Positions 6,321-14,023 of a stretch of 16,597 nucleotides of DNA are shown piece by piece. The notes under the pieces are model-generated. The model was not told where the DNA came from and did no database searches. It saw nothing but the letters and a program-made list of their open reading frames with translations. Each line of letters begins with the position of its first letter. The first letter of the stretch is position 1. The stretch is from an uncultured Azospirillum sp. (GTDB lineage Bacteria > Pseudomonadota > Alphaproteobacteria > RF32 > CAG-239): NCBI GenBank assembly GCA_947383875.1, contig CANDEX010000034.1, forward strand, positions 1 to 16,597. The letters run 5' to 3'. The translations under genes were made by a program, and so were the position numbers.

Positions 6321-7538
6321 CTAGAGGAACATTTTTTGCGCTTTACGAACCGCCGGAAGCAAGGCATCAATATCTTCTTTGGTTGTATATAATCCGAAAG
6401 AAGCTCGTGCGACACTTTCATATCCCATTCGGTGAACCAGCGGTTCCGCACAGTGATGCCCCACACGTACGGCAACCCCTTCTTTATCAAGGACAAAGGC
6501 CAAGTCTTGCGGATGTATGCCATCAACGACAAAAGAAAAAACACCGCCTTTCTCTTTAGCCGTGCCAATCAATATCAGCCCCGGCACATTGCTCCACTGC
6601 TCACGCGCATAAGCCGTCAATTCGTCTTCATGGGTTTTAATATTGTCCATTCCCAAGTGCTGCATATAACGCAGTGCTTCACCTAAGCCAATGGCTTGCA
6701 CGCTAGCCGGTGTTCCCGCTTCAAAACGGATAGGCGGCTGCATAAAAGTCGTCTTGTCATAAGTCACGACATCAACCATATCTCCTCCGGTTTGATACGG
6801 AGGCATTGAATCGAGGATGTCATATTTTCCGTAAAGTACACCTATGCCGGTCGGCCCATAGGTTTTATGCCCTGAAAAGGCCAGAAAATCACAGTCCAAA
6901 TCCTGCACATCTACCGGCTGATGAACGATATACTGACAAGCATCCACCAAAAACAGAGCTCCATTTTGATGAGCCGCCTTTGCCATTTTTTTAACAGGGA
7001 AAACCGTTCCCAAAACATTAGACATTCCGGTTACAGCCACCAGTTTGGTGCGTGGGCTCAGAGCCTTCAGAAATTCCTCTTCAATATAACTGCCGTCATC
7101 TGCTATCGGGAAAATCTTCAATGTAAAGCCTAATTCATCCCGCAGCAGCTGCCAAGGAACAAGATTGGCGTGGTGTTCTGCCTGAGAAATCAAAACTTCA
7201 TCCCCGGGTTTCAAAAATTTACGCCCCCAAGTCGCCGCAACGAGATTAATGGATTCTGTAGCGTTGCGCGTAAAAACTATTTCATCGACGGAATCGGCAT
7301 TGATAAAATCGCGGACAATTTCCCGCGCATCTTCATAAGCCGCCGTTATTTCTTCTGACAGGCGGTATATTCCACGATGGACATTGGCATAACTCCGACT
7401 GTAAATATCATTCAGGCGGTTGATAACGGCATAAGGTTTTTGAGCTGAAGCAGCCGAATCTAAAAAGATGTTCGGCTTGCCGTTGATTTTCTCGGCCAAA
7501 ACCGGAAAATCTTTGCGAATTTCATAAACATCATACAT
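6321..7538 (-). CDS. sufS: SufS cysteine desulfurase
   Basis: 405 residues from the ATG at 7536-7538. An in-frame TTG two codons upstream (7542-7544) is a weaker alternative. PLP-dependent class V aminotransferase fold, type II desulfurase that releases sulfur from cysteine as a persulfide. Visible landmarks: LDSAASAQKP, NVHRGIYRLSEE, FTRNATESIN, His122 (QAEHHAN), PLP-lysine Lys225 in SGHKTYGPTGIG, and the catalytic Cys363 in RVGHHCAEPLVHRMG. VDACQ replaces the usual VDGAQ, a small change. The partner SufE is four genes downstream. The 83-base gap before it, larger than elsewhere in the operon, may hold an extra promoter. Confidence 0.97.
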   Translation of the reverse strand: MYDVYEIRKDFPVLAEKINGKPNIFLDSAASAQKPYAVINRLNDIYSRSYANVHRGIYRLSEEITAAYEDAREIVRDFINADSVDEIVFTRNATESINLVAATWGRKFLKPGDEVLISQAEHHANLVPWQLLRDELGFTLKIFPIADDGSYIEEEFLKALSPRTKLVAVTGMSNVLGTVFPVKKMAKAAHQNGALFLVDACQYIVHQPVDVQDLDCDFLAFSGHKTYGPTGIGVLYGKYDILDSMPPYQTGGDMVDVVTYDKTTFMQPPIRFEAGTPASVQAIGLGEALRYMQHLGMDNIKTHEDELTAYAREQWSNVPGLILIGTAKEKGGVFSFVVDGIHPQDLAFVLDKEGVAVRVGHHCAEPLVHRMGYESVARASFGLYTTKEDIDALLPAVRKAQKMFL

Positions 7539-7578
7539 TTTCAAACGCTTTCATTATAGTTGGGCGGATTTTTTATTT

Positions 7579-7608
7579 AAGATATAAACTCATTCTGCCG
7601 GACGTCAA
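7579..7608 (-). promoter_or_regulatory. Possible internal promoter ahead of sufS
   Basis: In the 83-base gap between sufD and sufS the minus strand carries TTGACG (7603-7608) and TATCTT (7579-7584), separated by 18 bases. This would give a leader of about 35 bases to the sufS ATG. The match is good at -35 and fair at -10, so it could give extra sufS expression independent of sufB. Chance occurrence in AT-rich sequence is quite possible. Confidence 0.3.
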
Positions 7609-7621
7609 CTTAACATTTTTG

Positions 7622-8836
7622 CTATTTTAAATCTTTAAACCAACAGCGAACCGCTTCTGATGATATGCGACTAAAGACATCATCCAAATAAGCATCTATC
7701 AGCAGCTGGCGAGCCTCATTCAGACCGATGCCCCGAGCCTGCATATAAAACAGCTGTTCTTCATCCAATTCACCGCTGGCCGCGCCATGCGAACATTTAA
7801 CGTCATCGGCAAAAATTTCAAGCTCCGGTTTTACGTCTATTTCCGCCGTGTCACTCAACAGCAGTGCTTTATGCAACTGTATGCCTTCAGTTTTTACGGC
7901 ATCATGTGCAATATGTATTTTCCCTTGAAAAACACCTTTGGCATCACCACCGACAACGCCTTTAACCAACTGTGATGACTGCGTTTCGGCGACAAGATGT
8001 TCAATATCCGTCGTGGTATCAATCGTTGCCCAGCCGTTCATCATGTATGCGGCATCAACTTGCGCGCGGGCTCCCAATCCACAGAGTTTGATTTTTGTTT
8101 CATTGCGGGCAATATTGGCACCTTTTTGCAAGCAAAAACTCTTATATTGCGATCCGGCTTGCTGTTCCACCAGGTGTAAAGCTATGTGGTTGGCTTTGAA
8201 TGCTTCATGTTGATATTTATAATGGTTTATTACGGCATTTTCCGCGATAAAAATTTCATTGACCTGATTGAGAAAATAGCGTGATTTAAGCTCGCCCTCA
8301 TAATGGTAATATTCAATTAAATCAACCTCACTGTCTGCTCCGACAACAATCAAATTATGAATATTTTCCAGCAGATTGTGCCCTTCGGGGCGTGTCAAAT
8401 ACGTCACAGCCAACGGGGTGTTTAATTTTGTTCCCGGGGCAATTTCAAGCAAAAATCCCTGCTCAAGGTAACAACTGTTGAGAGCGACAAAGGGATAATG
8501 TTCAATATCCGCCAATCGATTTAAGTATGCCTCGGCCTGAGACAGAGGTTTCAGACTGACACCCGTCGGCAGGGTATCATTATCTGCAGACAATCGGCCA
8601 TTAACATAACGCAGTTCACATACCGGAAAAGGAAATGAAACCTTTGTCCCGGTGAGAGCATTTTGAAAAACTTCATAGTCATCCGTCTGAAATTCTCGAA
8701 GTTTGGTATATTTCCAAGCTTCCGTCCTCGGGGTCGGCAACCCCTGCCGCAGAAATGCCTCACGTCCAGCACGGCGTATATTTTCAAGCCATGTCGGAGC
8801 GGGTTTCAAAGATATGTTTTGCAATAAAGCGACCAT
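7622..8836 (-). CDS. sufD: SufD, Fe-S scaffold subunit
   Basis: 404 residues, slightly shorter than the usual 420-440. SufD forms the SufBC2D scaffold with SufB and SufC. The N-terminal part has PTPRTEAWKYTKL, typical of SufD. The C-terminal beta-helix part ends with the family signature DDVKCSHGAASGELDEEQLFYMQARGI. His350 is the residue matching the functional His of E. coli SufD (His360), and the ending DAYLDDVFSRI is also typical. The start overlaps the sufC stop by one base (TAATG), showing translational coupling. No missing key residue is seen. Confidence 0.95.
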   Translation of the reverse strand: MVALLQNISLKPAPTWLENIRRAGREAFLRQGLPTPRTEAWKYTKLREFQTDDYEVFQNALTGTKVSFPFPVCELRYVNGRLSADNDTLPTGVSLKPLSQAEAYLNRLADIEHYPFVALNSCYLEQGFLLEIAPGTKLNTPLAVTYLTRPEGHNLLENIHNLIVVGADSEVDLIEYYHYEGELKSRYFLNQVNEIFIAENAVINHYKYQHEAFKANHIALHLVEQQAGSQYKSFCLQKGANIARNETKIKLCGLGARAQVDAAYMMNGWATIDTTTDIEHLVAETQSSQLVKGVVGGDAKGVFQGKIHIAHDAVKTEGIQLHKALLLSDTAEIDVKPELEIFADDVKCSHGAASGELDEEQLFYMQARGIGLNEARQLLIDAYLDDVFSRISSEAVRCWFKDLK

Positions 8837-9594
8837 TATCTTTCTTTCACAAATTCAGCGTAACCTTTTTCTTCCAGTTCCAAGGCCAAATCTTTGTTAC
8901 CGGATTTAACAATGTGCCCGTCAGCAAAGACGTGCACAAAATCAGGCACGATATAATTCAACAGACGTTGATAGTGGGTAATAACCAACATGGAACGGTG
9001 CTCGTCTCGCAAAGCGTTAACCCCGTCAGCCACAACCTTTAACGCATCAATATCCAATCCCGAATCGGCCTCATCCAAAATAGCGAAAGAAGGTTTGAGA
9101 ATCGCCATTTGCAAAGTCTCAAGCCGTTTTTTTTCACCGCCGGAAAAGCCTACATTGACAAAGCGTTTAAGCATATCATTATCAATCCCCAGTTTACGAC
9201 CTTCTTCTCGTAAAAGTTTGATAAATTGGACATTATCCAACTCAGGAAGGTTTTGATGAGCTCGCACCGCATTTACGGCATGCTTCAAAAAAGTCGATGT
9301 CGGCACGCCGGGAATTTCCACCGGATACTGCATAATCAGGAAAGCCCCTTCACGGGCACGCTCTTCCGTTGACATAGCCAACAAATCTTTACCTTTGAAA
9401 CGGATACTGCCGCCGGTAACCTCATACCCGGGTTTGCCGCTTAAAACATAAGACAACGTGGATTTTCCGGCACCGTTTGGCCCCATAATCGCGTGCACTT
9501 CTCCCTCATTAATCGTAAGGTTAAAGTTTTTGATGATTTCCTTGTCGCCAACACGAGCATACAGTTCTTCGATTTCCAATAGCGGCGTTTTCAT
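8836..9594 (-). CDS. sufC: SufC, ABC-type ATPase of the Fe-S scaffold
   Basis: 252 residues, standard length. All ABC ATPase motifs are intact: Walker A GPNGAGKST (38-46), Q-loop Gln89 in FLIMQYP, signature FSGGEKKR (150-157), Walker B SFAILDEADSGLD (169-181) and H-loop His207 in VITHYQR. SufC is the cytosolic ATPase that drives conformational change of SufB/SufD during cluster assembly, not a transporter component. The start has AGGA seven bases upstream. An 80-base gap separates it from the small ORF upstream, whereas its downstream partner sufD overlaps it by one base. Confidence 0.97.
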   Translation of the reverse strand: MKTPLLEIEELYARVGDKEIIKNFNLTINEGEVHAIMGPNGAGKSTLSYVLSGKPGYEVTGGSIRFKGKDLLAMSTEERAREGAFLIMQYPVEIPGVPTSTFLKHAVNAVRAHQNLPELDNVQFIKLLREEGRKLGIDNDMLKRFVNVGFSGGEKKRLETLQMAILKPSFAILDEADSGLDIDALKVVADGVNALRDEHRSMLVITHYQRLLNYIVPDFVHVFADGHIVKSGNKDLALELEEKGYAEFVKER

Positions 9595-9622
9595 TCATTT
9601 ATCCTAATACATCTATTATCTT

Positions 9623-9657
9623 GTCATTCCGGGGTAAAGAAATTGCTGAAAAATCTC
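9623..9657 (+). repeat. Degenerate third copy of the REP-like element
   Basis: Reads GTCATTCCGGGG at its start and AATCTC at its end, 35 bases overall. Copy B at 2112-2145 is 34 bases, with GTCATTACGAGG and AATCTC. The middle is not conserved. It lies in the untranslated 80-base gap between the small ORF and sufC, where a short extragenic element could reside. It is weaker than the 2062-2145 pair, and chance similarity is possible. Confidence 0.35.
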
Positions 9658-9674
9658 TATCCCCCTGCCCATCC

Positions 9675-9833
9675 TTATTTGGCGGCGAGGGCTGCCTTCA
9701 ACTGTGAGAGCAAATTTTCAACTTCACCTTCACGAATGGTTTTGATGTGGTGCTCTCTTTCCAAAATCTCGGCAGCAACAGCTGACATTCTGGTTAAAAC
9801 TTCTAACATTTCTTGTTGATTATTCTTAGACAT
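9675..9833 (-). CDS. Small 52-residue ORF between sufB and sufC
   Basis: Starts with ATG at 9831-9833, two bases after the sufB stop, and has AGGA five bases upstream inside the sufB end, so it is likely translationally coupled to sufB. It ends with TAA at 9675-9677. The product begins MSKNNQQEMLEVLTRMS and ends LLSQLKAALAAK. It has no cysteine, Pro or Trp and reads as one long amphipathic helix: hydrophobic residues Met9, Leu13, Met16, Ile23, Ile30, Ile33, Val38, Leu41, Leu45 and Leu49 fall at coiled-coil-like spacing. I recognise no family. The position in the scaffold operon suggests a small partner of SufBC2D or a cluster-assembly adaptor, but this is inference only. Confidence 0.65.
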   Translation of the reverse strand: MSKNNQQEMLEVLTRMSAVAAEILEREHHIKTIREGEVENLLSQLKAALAAK

Positions 9834-9835
9834 TT

Positions 9836-11281
9836 CTATCCTACACTTCCTTCTAAGCTGATATTAATTAATTTTGCAGCCTCGATAGCAAACTCCATCG
9901 GCAGATGCTGCATGACTTCTTTGCAGAAGCCGTTGACAATCAAGCTGACGGCTTCTTCTTCACCAATGCCTCGCTGGAGGCAGTAAAAAAGCTGCTCATC
10001 ACTGATTTTTGAGGTGGTCGCCTCATGCTCGATGACCGCCGATTTGTTGCGGTTTTCGATATAAGGCACAGTATGTGATCCGCAGTTTCGACCAATTAAA
10101 AGGCTGTCACACTGCGAATAATTGCGGGCACCGGCAGCTTTGGGAGCCACTCTGACCAACCCGCGATAGGTTTGATTGGAAAAACCGGCTGAAATACCTT
10201 TAGAGATAATTTTAGATGTTGTATTTTGACCGATGTGTATCATTTTGGTTCCGGTATCAGCCTGCTGACGATTATTGGTAATCGCCACAGAATAAAATTC
10301 GCCGACAGAATTATCTCCTTGCAACACACAAGAAGGATACTTCCAAGTCACGGCCGAACCAGTTTCAACCTGTGTCCATGAAATTTTGGAATTAGTGCCG
10401 CGACAGGCCGCACGTTTGGTAACAAAATTATAAACACCGCCTTTGCCGTCCTTATCTCCGGGATACCAGTTTTGAACAGTGGAATATTTAACCTCGGCAT
10501 TATTCAGCACCACGATTTCCACAATAGCGGCGTGAAGTTGATTTTCATCACGTTGCGGTGCCGTACAACCCTCTAAATAAGAGACATAACTGTCATCTTC
10601 GGCAATAATCAGCGTACGTTCAAACTGCCCGGTATTTTTCGCGTTAATTCTGAAATAGGTCGACAGCTCCATCGGGCAACGGACACCTTTGGGAATAAAG
10701 ACAAAAGATCCATCCGTAAAAACCGCCGAATTCAAACAGGCAAAAAAATTATCAGTATAAGGCACAACCGAACCTAAATATTTTTTTACCAACTCCGGAT
10801 GTTCGCGGACTGCCTCGGAAATAGAACAAAAAATAACGCCCTTTTCCGCCAGTTTGTCACGGTAAGTGGTGGCAACGGATACACTGTCAAAAACAGCATC
10901 AACAGCCACAACTCCGGCCAGAGCTTCCTGCTCTTTGAGAGGAATACCCAGTTTTTCATATGTCTTTAGAAGCTCCGAATCGACTTCATCCAGACTTTTC
11001 GGTGAAACTTTCTGCTTGGGCGCAGAATAATAATACAAACTTTGGTAATCAACTTTATCATAAACAAGCTTGGCCCACTCAGGTTCCTTCATGTTCTGCC
11101 AGAAGTCAAAAGCTTTCAAACGCCATTCAAGCAGCCACGCCGGTTCATTTTTTTTGTGTGAAATCAGGCGGATGATATCTTCATTCAACCCCATAGGTAC
11201 GGTTTCGGCATCAATGTCCGTTACAAAACCGTATTTATATTTATCACCGCTTTCATCGACGATTTGAGGCCGGTCTTTCAT
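9836..11281 (-). CDS. sufB: SufB, Fe-S scaffold subunit
   Basis: 481 residues from the ATG at 11279-11281. An ATG two codons upstream (11285-11287, giving 483) is in frame, but AGGA lies five bases before the inner ATG and directly against the outer one, so the inner is preferred. SufB is where the cluster is built in SufBC2D. The key residues corresponding to E. coli Cys405 and Glu434 are visible as the Cys in [14 protein letters not shown] and the Glu in [13 protein letters not shown] (Cys400 and Glu429 in this numbering). Other family blocks: [37 protein letters not shown] and [20 protein letters not shown]. It is the first gene of the SUF unit; no iscR precedes it. Confidence 0.97.
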   Translation of the reverse strand: MKDRPQIVDESGDKYKYGFVTDIDAETVPMGLNEDIIRLISHKKNEPAWLLEWRLKAFDFWQNMKEPEWAKLVYDKVDYQSLYYYSAPKQKVSPKSLDEVDSELLKTYEKLGIPLKEQEALAGVVAVDAVFDSVSVATTYRDKLAEKGVIFCSISEAVREHPELVKKYLGSVVPYTDNFFACLNSAVFTDGSFVFIPKGVRCPMELSTYFRINAKNTGQFERTLIIAEDDSYVSYLEGCTAPQRDENQLHAAIVEIVVLNNAEVKYSTVQNWYPGDKDGKGGVYNFVTKRAACRGTNSKISWTQVETGSAVTWKYPSCVLQGDNSVGEFYSVAITNNRQQADTGTKMIHIGQNTTSKIISKGISAGFSNQTYRGLVRVAPKAAGARNYSQCDSLLIGRNCGSHTVPYIENRNKSAVIEHEATTSKISDEQLFYCLQRGIGEEEAVSLIVNGFCKEVMQHLPMEFAIEAAKLINISLEGSVG

Positions 11282-11287
11282 ACTCAT

Positions 11288-11469
11288 CCTGACTTTAATT
11301 GTTTAATCTTAACTGCTCAGTTGTAGCTGCAAACGGTTAAAATCGTGTAAATTTTACAAATTCAGCCCTAAATTAAGGATTTTTGCAGTAAAATGCAACC
11401 TCTATTTAAGAAATATTTAGCTTTTGATTCTAGAATATTTTTTATCGTCAACTTATAAACGGAACAAAC
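11288..11469. promoter_or_regulatory. Divergent control region between sufB and the PAS gene
   Basis: 182 bases without a gene, AT-rich, and must hold the promoters for both directions. Three short palindromes stand out: TGTAAA-T-TTTACA (11346-11358), TTGCA...TGCAA (11383-11398) and ATTCTAGAAT (11427-11436). None fits a clear IscR, Fur or Irr consensus by eye. Several weak -10/-35 pairs can be drawn and I cannot choose one. On the plus side GGA sits six bases before the PAS gene ATG (11470). Confidence 0.5.
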
Positions 11470-12498
11470 ATGGTATATTTGAGCATATTTTGCGCGGCTC
11501 TGGCACTCTATGCCTTATTTCTCAATCGGAGAATTACGGTTCTGAAGAAGAATCTGAAAGAACTTATCCAAGAGAATGAGCGGCAGACAACCGAAAACAG
11601 CCCGATGCTGAACGATATTTATTTTAAAGTTGACCGTGACATGGTTATTACTTATGCCAACGAAGCTACTTTCAAAATAACCGGCTTCAGCCAAGATGAT
11701 CTGTTGAACAAACCACTACTCGGCACTCTAATGGAAGACAGCGATGCGAATCAAAAGACCATGTTCGCTACGTTAAATAAAGTCGGCAAAAAGCAAGCCA
11801 CTGTCAATAATGATCTGATTTTGTTACATAAAGACGGTAAAAAATACCTGATGCGTTGCCGACTGCGGCCTTTGCTGGATGAGGTGCTGGTCTGCGAAGG
11901 AATGAGCCTGATGTGTAAAGATTACAGTCAGCCGGAAGTCTTGCAGGAAAAGTTAAAAATTTATCAAAACCGAGATATCTTGCTGACAGCAGATATTCTG
12001 AACGAAGACGGCTTTATGGAACGACTGGAACATGATTTCAAACTGGCCAAACGCTATAATCACGACTTCTCACTGGTCGTGGTCGAATTAAGTGATATTT
12101 ATGACTTTATCAACAAAGGAATCGACTTTGAGACCGGCGATAAAATGTTAAAGAACGCCGCAGAGCTTTGCCTGCAAGAGGCTGACGGGACACATTGGGT
12201 CGGACGATTTGACAAGACCAAATTCGGAATAGCTTTAAGCAAGACACCACGAGCGCAAGCCGTCGAAATCAGCCAAAGGCTGCAAGATAAAATTATTCAA
12301 TGCATTCGCAGCTTGGGGGTTGACGAATACAACGCCGAGATGTTCGTCATCTCTTATACCAACCGTAAAGATTACAACGACACAGCAGACTTTATGCTTG
12401 CTCGCGTGCGACGTCATATACAAACTGCAATGCGCACCAGAAAATACGGTCTTATCTCTTCTGACATTCAACGAATTAAAACAGCTGTCGAACGCTAA
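11470..12498 (+). CDS. PAS protein with degenerate GGDEF-like domain
   Basis: 342 residues. An N-terminal hydrophobic helix (about 3-18, VYLSIFCAALALYALFL) anchors it to the membrane, with a short coiled stretch after it. A PAS domain follows (about 45-150; YANEATFKITGFSQDDLLNK is the core). The C-terminal part (about 168-285) follows the GGDEF layout: LTADILNEDGFMERLEHDF, ELSDIYDFINKG, then GRFDKTKFGIAL where the catalytic GGDEF would be. The motif is DKTKF (248-252), and the early metal-binding Asp is Glu206. Diguanylate cyclase activity is therefore unlikely, and it probably senses a signal or binds a partner. It is divergent from sufB; a shared regulatory role is unproven. Confidence 0.75.
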   Translation: MVYLSIFCAALALYALFLNRRITVLKKNLKELIQENERQTTENSPMLNDIYFKVDRDMVITYANEATFKITGFSQDDLLNKPLLGTLMEDSDANQKTMFATLNKVGKKQATVNNDLILLHKDGKKYLMRCRLRPLLDEVLVCEGMSLMCKDYSQPEVLQEKLKIYQNRDILLTADILNEDGFMERLEHDFKLAKRYNHDFSLVVVELSDIYDFINKGIDFETGDKMLKNAAELCLQEADGTHWVGRFDKTKFGIALSKTPRAQAVEISQRLQDKIIQCIRSLGVDEYNAEMFVISYTNRKDYNDTADFMLARVRRHIQTAMRTRKYGLISSDIQRIKTAVER

Positions 12499-12556
12499 TA
12501 AAATATTAAATTATTGCAGCTAAACTAGGCTCAGTGTTCACTAATAAGGTCATGAC

Positions 12557-13510
12557 GTGGTTAAAACCCGCAAAATATTTTGGGCCTTGTCAGTTATTAT
12601 CTGGCTGACGACAGGCTGTTCATTCAACTCCGGGCAGGTTCAGTTGCTTAACTGGGGATGGTTCGGCACACCTGATACCGTTACGGTGCAGCGCGGTGAC
12701 ACGTTATACAGCATCTCCAAACGCTACAATGTTCCGCTGCGCGATTTGATTGAAGCCAACAATCTGACTCCGCCATATACATTGGTCATCGGCAGACAGC
12801 TGCGGCTACCCACCGCTAAGTTCCACGTCGTTTGCAAGGGTGACACCCTTTATAATATCTCCAAACGCTATAATGTTGACGTAACCACACTAAGCAAGCT
12901 CAATAATCTGCAACCTCCATATACCTTATCCATCGGACAACGGCTGGCAATTCCGGGCAGCGTCGGCGGAATCGGAGAAGTTCATACGCCGGAACCGGCA
13001 AAAACAGCACAACCGCAAAAGAGCAACAGCTTTAGTTTTTGGAAATCGACACCAAAGAAAACAACATCTTCGTCTTCAACCGTAAAAAAGACAACTTCCA
13101 CCCCGACCAAAACAACCAGTGTCAGCAAATATCGCAAGAACAAATTTGCCTGGCCGTTGAAAGGCACGATTGTTTCCAAATACGGCACTATCGGCAAGGG
13201 CCGCAACAATGACGGCATCAACATCAAAGCAACTCTCGGTGCTGCCGTTAAAGCCGCTGATGCCGGACGCGTGGCTTATGCCGGCAACGAGCTGAAAGGA
13301 TTTGGCAACTTAATTCTTATCAAGCATGATGACGGATGGATTACCGCCTATGCTCACAATGACCGCTTATTTGTCAAAAAAGGCCAACGCGTGCGTAAAG
13401 GAGAAAAAATCGCCGCTGCCGGCTCAACCGGCAGTGTCAACACTCCACAGCTGCATTTTGAAATCCGCTCAGGCAAAAAAGCCCTTAACCCGCTCAATTA
13501 CCTGCCCTAA
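12557..13510 (+). CDS. nlpD: NlpD-like lipoprotein: two LysM domains plus degenerate LytM/M23
   Basis: 317 residues, starting at GTG (12557) with AGG seven bases upstream. A lipoprotein signal peptide ends at LTTGC (lipidated Cys21). Two LysM peptidoglycan-binding repeats lie at about 43-85 and 90-133, sharing the strings GDTLY and ISKRYNV. A Thr/Lys/Ser linker (about 150-190) leads to an M23 domain (200-317). Its zinc ligands are replaced: the HxGxD motif reads NDGIN (Asn218, Asn222), and HLH reads QLH (Gln298), though His267 and His300 remain. This matches NlpD-type LytM factors, which activate amidases rather than cut peptidoglycan. The symbol is a family-level call; an analogue such as DipM is possible. 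Confidence 0.8.
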   Translation: MVKTRKIFWALSVIIWLTTGCSFNSGQVQLLNWGWFGTPDTVTVQRGDTLYSISKRYNVPLRDLIEANNLTPPYTLVIGRQLRLPTAKFHVVCKGDTLYNISKRYNVDVTTLSKLNNLQPPYTLSIGQRLAIPGSVGGIGEVHTPEPAKTAQPQKSNSFSFWKSTPKKTTSSSSTVKKTTSTPTKTTSVSKYRKNKFAWPLKGTIVSKYGTIGKGRNNDGINIKATLGAAVKAADAGRVAYAGNELKGFGNLILIKHDDGWITAYAHNDRLFVKKGQRVRKGEKIAAAGSTGSVNTPQLHFEIRSGKKALNPLNYLP

Positions 13511-13580
13511 GCTTTAAGTTTAAAGCCTGGTTTATAGAGCTTTTTATCTAAAAAATTATTAGATTTATGTATTTTTCCTG

Positions 13581-13608
13581 TTGTTATACCGCAATATTGG
13601 TGTATATT
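13581..13608 (+). promoter_or_regulatory. Probable promoter of yajC-secD-secF
   Basis: In the 130-base gap after the NlpD-like gene, TTGTTA (13581-13586) and TATATT (13603-13608) lie 16 bases apart, giving a leader of roughly 25 bases to the yajC start at 13641. No other similar pair is seen so close, but the assignment is by eye only. Confidence 0.4.
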
Positions 13609-13640
13609 CGTTGCAGTTAATAATTTGAATGGAGAAAAAT

Positions 13641-14009
13641 ATGTTTATCAGTGAAGCAATGGCGCAAACCGCCGATGCCGTGACTACTTCCGCTCAAGGC
13701 TCTCTGTCGGGGACATTAATTCAGCTTGGGCTTATCTTCGTTATTTTTTACGTCATCCTCATTCGTCCGCAGCAAAAACGAATGAAAGAACATGAGCAGC
13801 TGTTGTCATCAATCAAAAAAGGCGACCGGATTATTACCGGGGGCGGTATTTACGGCAAAGTTGTCAAGGCTGACGAAAGTCCGGAATTGGTGGTTGAAAT
13901 TGCTGATGGCGTCAACATCACTGTCAACCGCATGACCGTCCGCGATGTGGTTAATCCGCAGCCCAAGGCTCCGGCAAATGCTAACAAAAAATCTAAATCA
14001 AAAAAATAA
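13641..14009 (+). CDS. yajC: YajC, Sec translocase auxiliary subunit
   Basis: 122 residues. An earlier in-frame ATG at 13629 exists, but GGAG lies six bases before the ATG at 13641, so this start is chosen. The short N-terminus MFISEAMAQTADA is typical of alphaproteobacterial YajC. A single membrane helix follows (about 25-39, LIQLGLIFVIFYVIL), then IRPQQKRMKEHEQLLSSIKKGDRIITGGGIYGKV, the family's hallmark cytoplasmic block, and a Lys-rich tail. YajC joins SecDF at the inner membrane translocon. The stop is 14 bases before secD. Confidence 0.95.
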   Translation: MFISEAMAQTADAVTTSAQGSLSGTLIQLGLIFVIFYVILIRPQQKRMKEHEQLLSSIKKGDRIITGGGIYGKVVKADESPELVVEIADGVNITVNRMTVRDVVNPQPKAPANANKKSKSKK

Positions 14010-14023
14010 TCAAGGGACAGCAT

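Noticed and set aside
7542..7544. TTG as start of sufS
   Set aside because: The ATG two codons later begins with the family's usual N-terminal sequence, and no better Shine-Dalgarno favours the TTG.
13511..13550. Possible terminator after the NlpD-like gene (GCTTTA..TAAAGC and AAAGC..GCTTT)
   Set aside because: Stems are only 5-6 bp and AT-rich, and the T-run is short; too weak to call.
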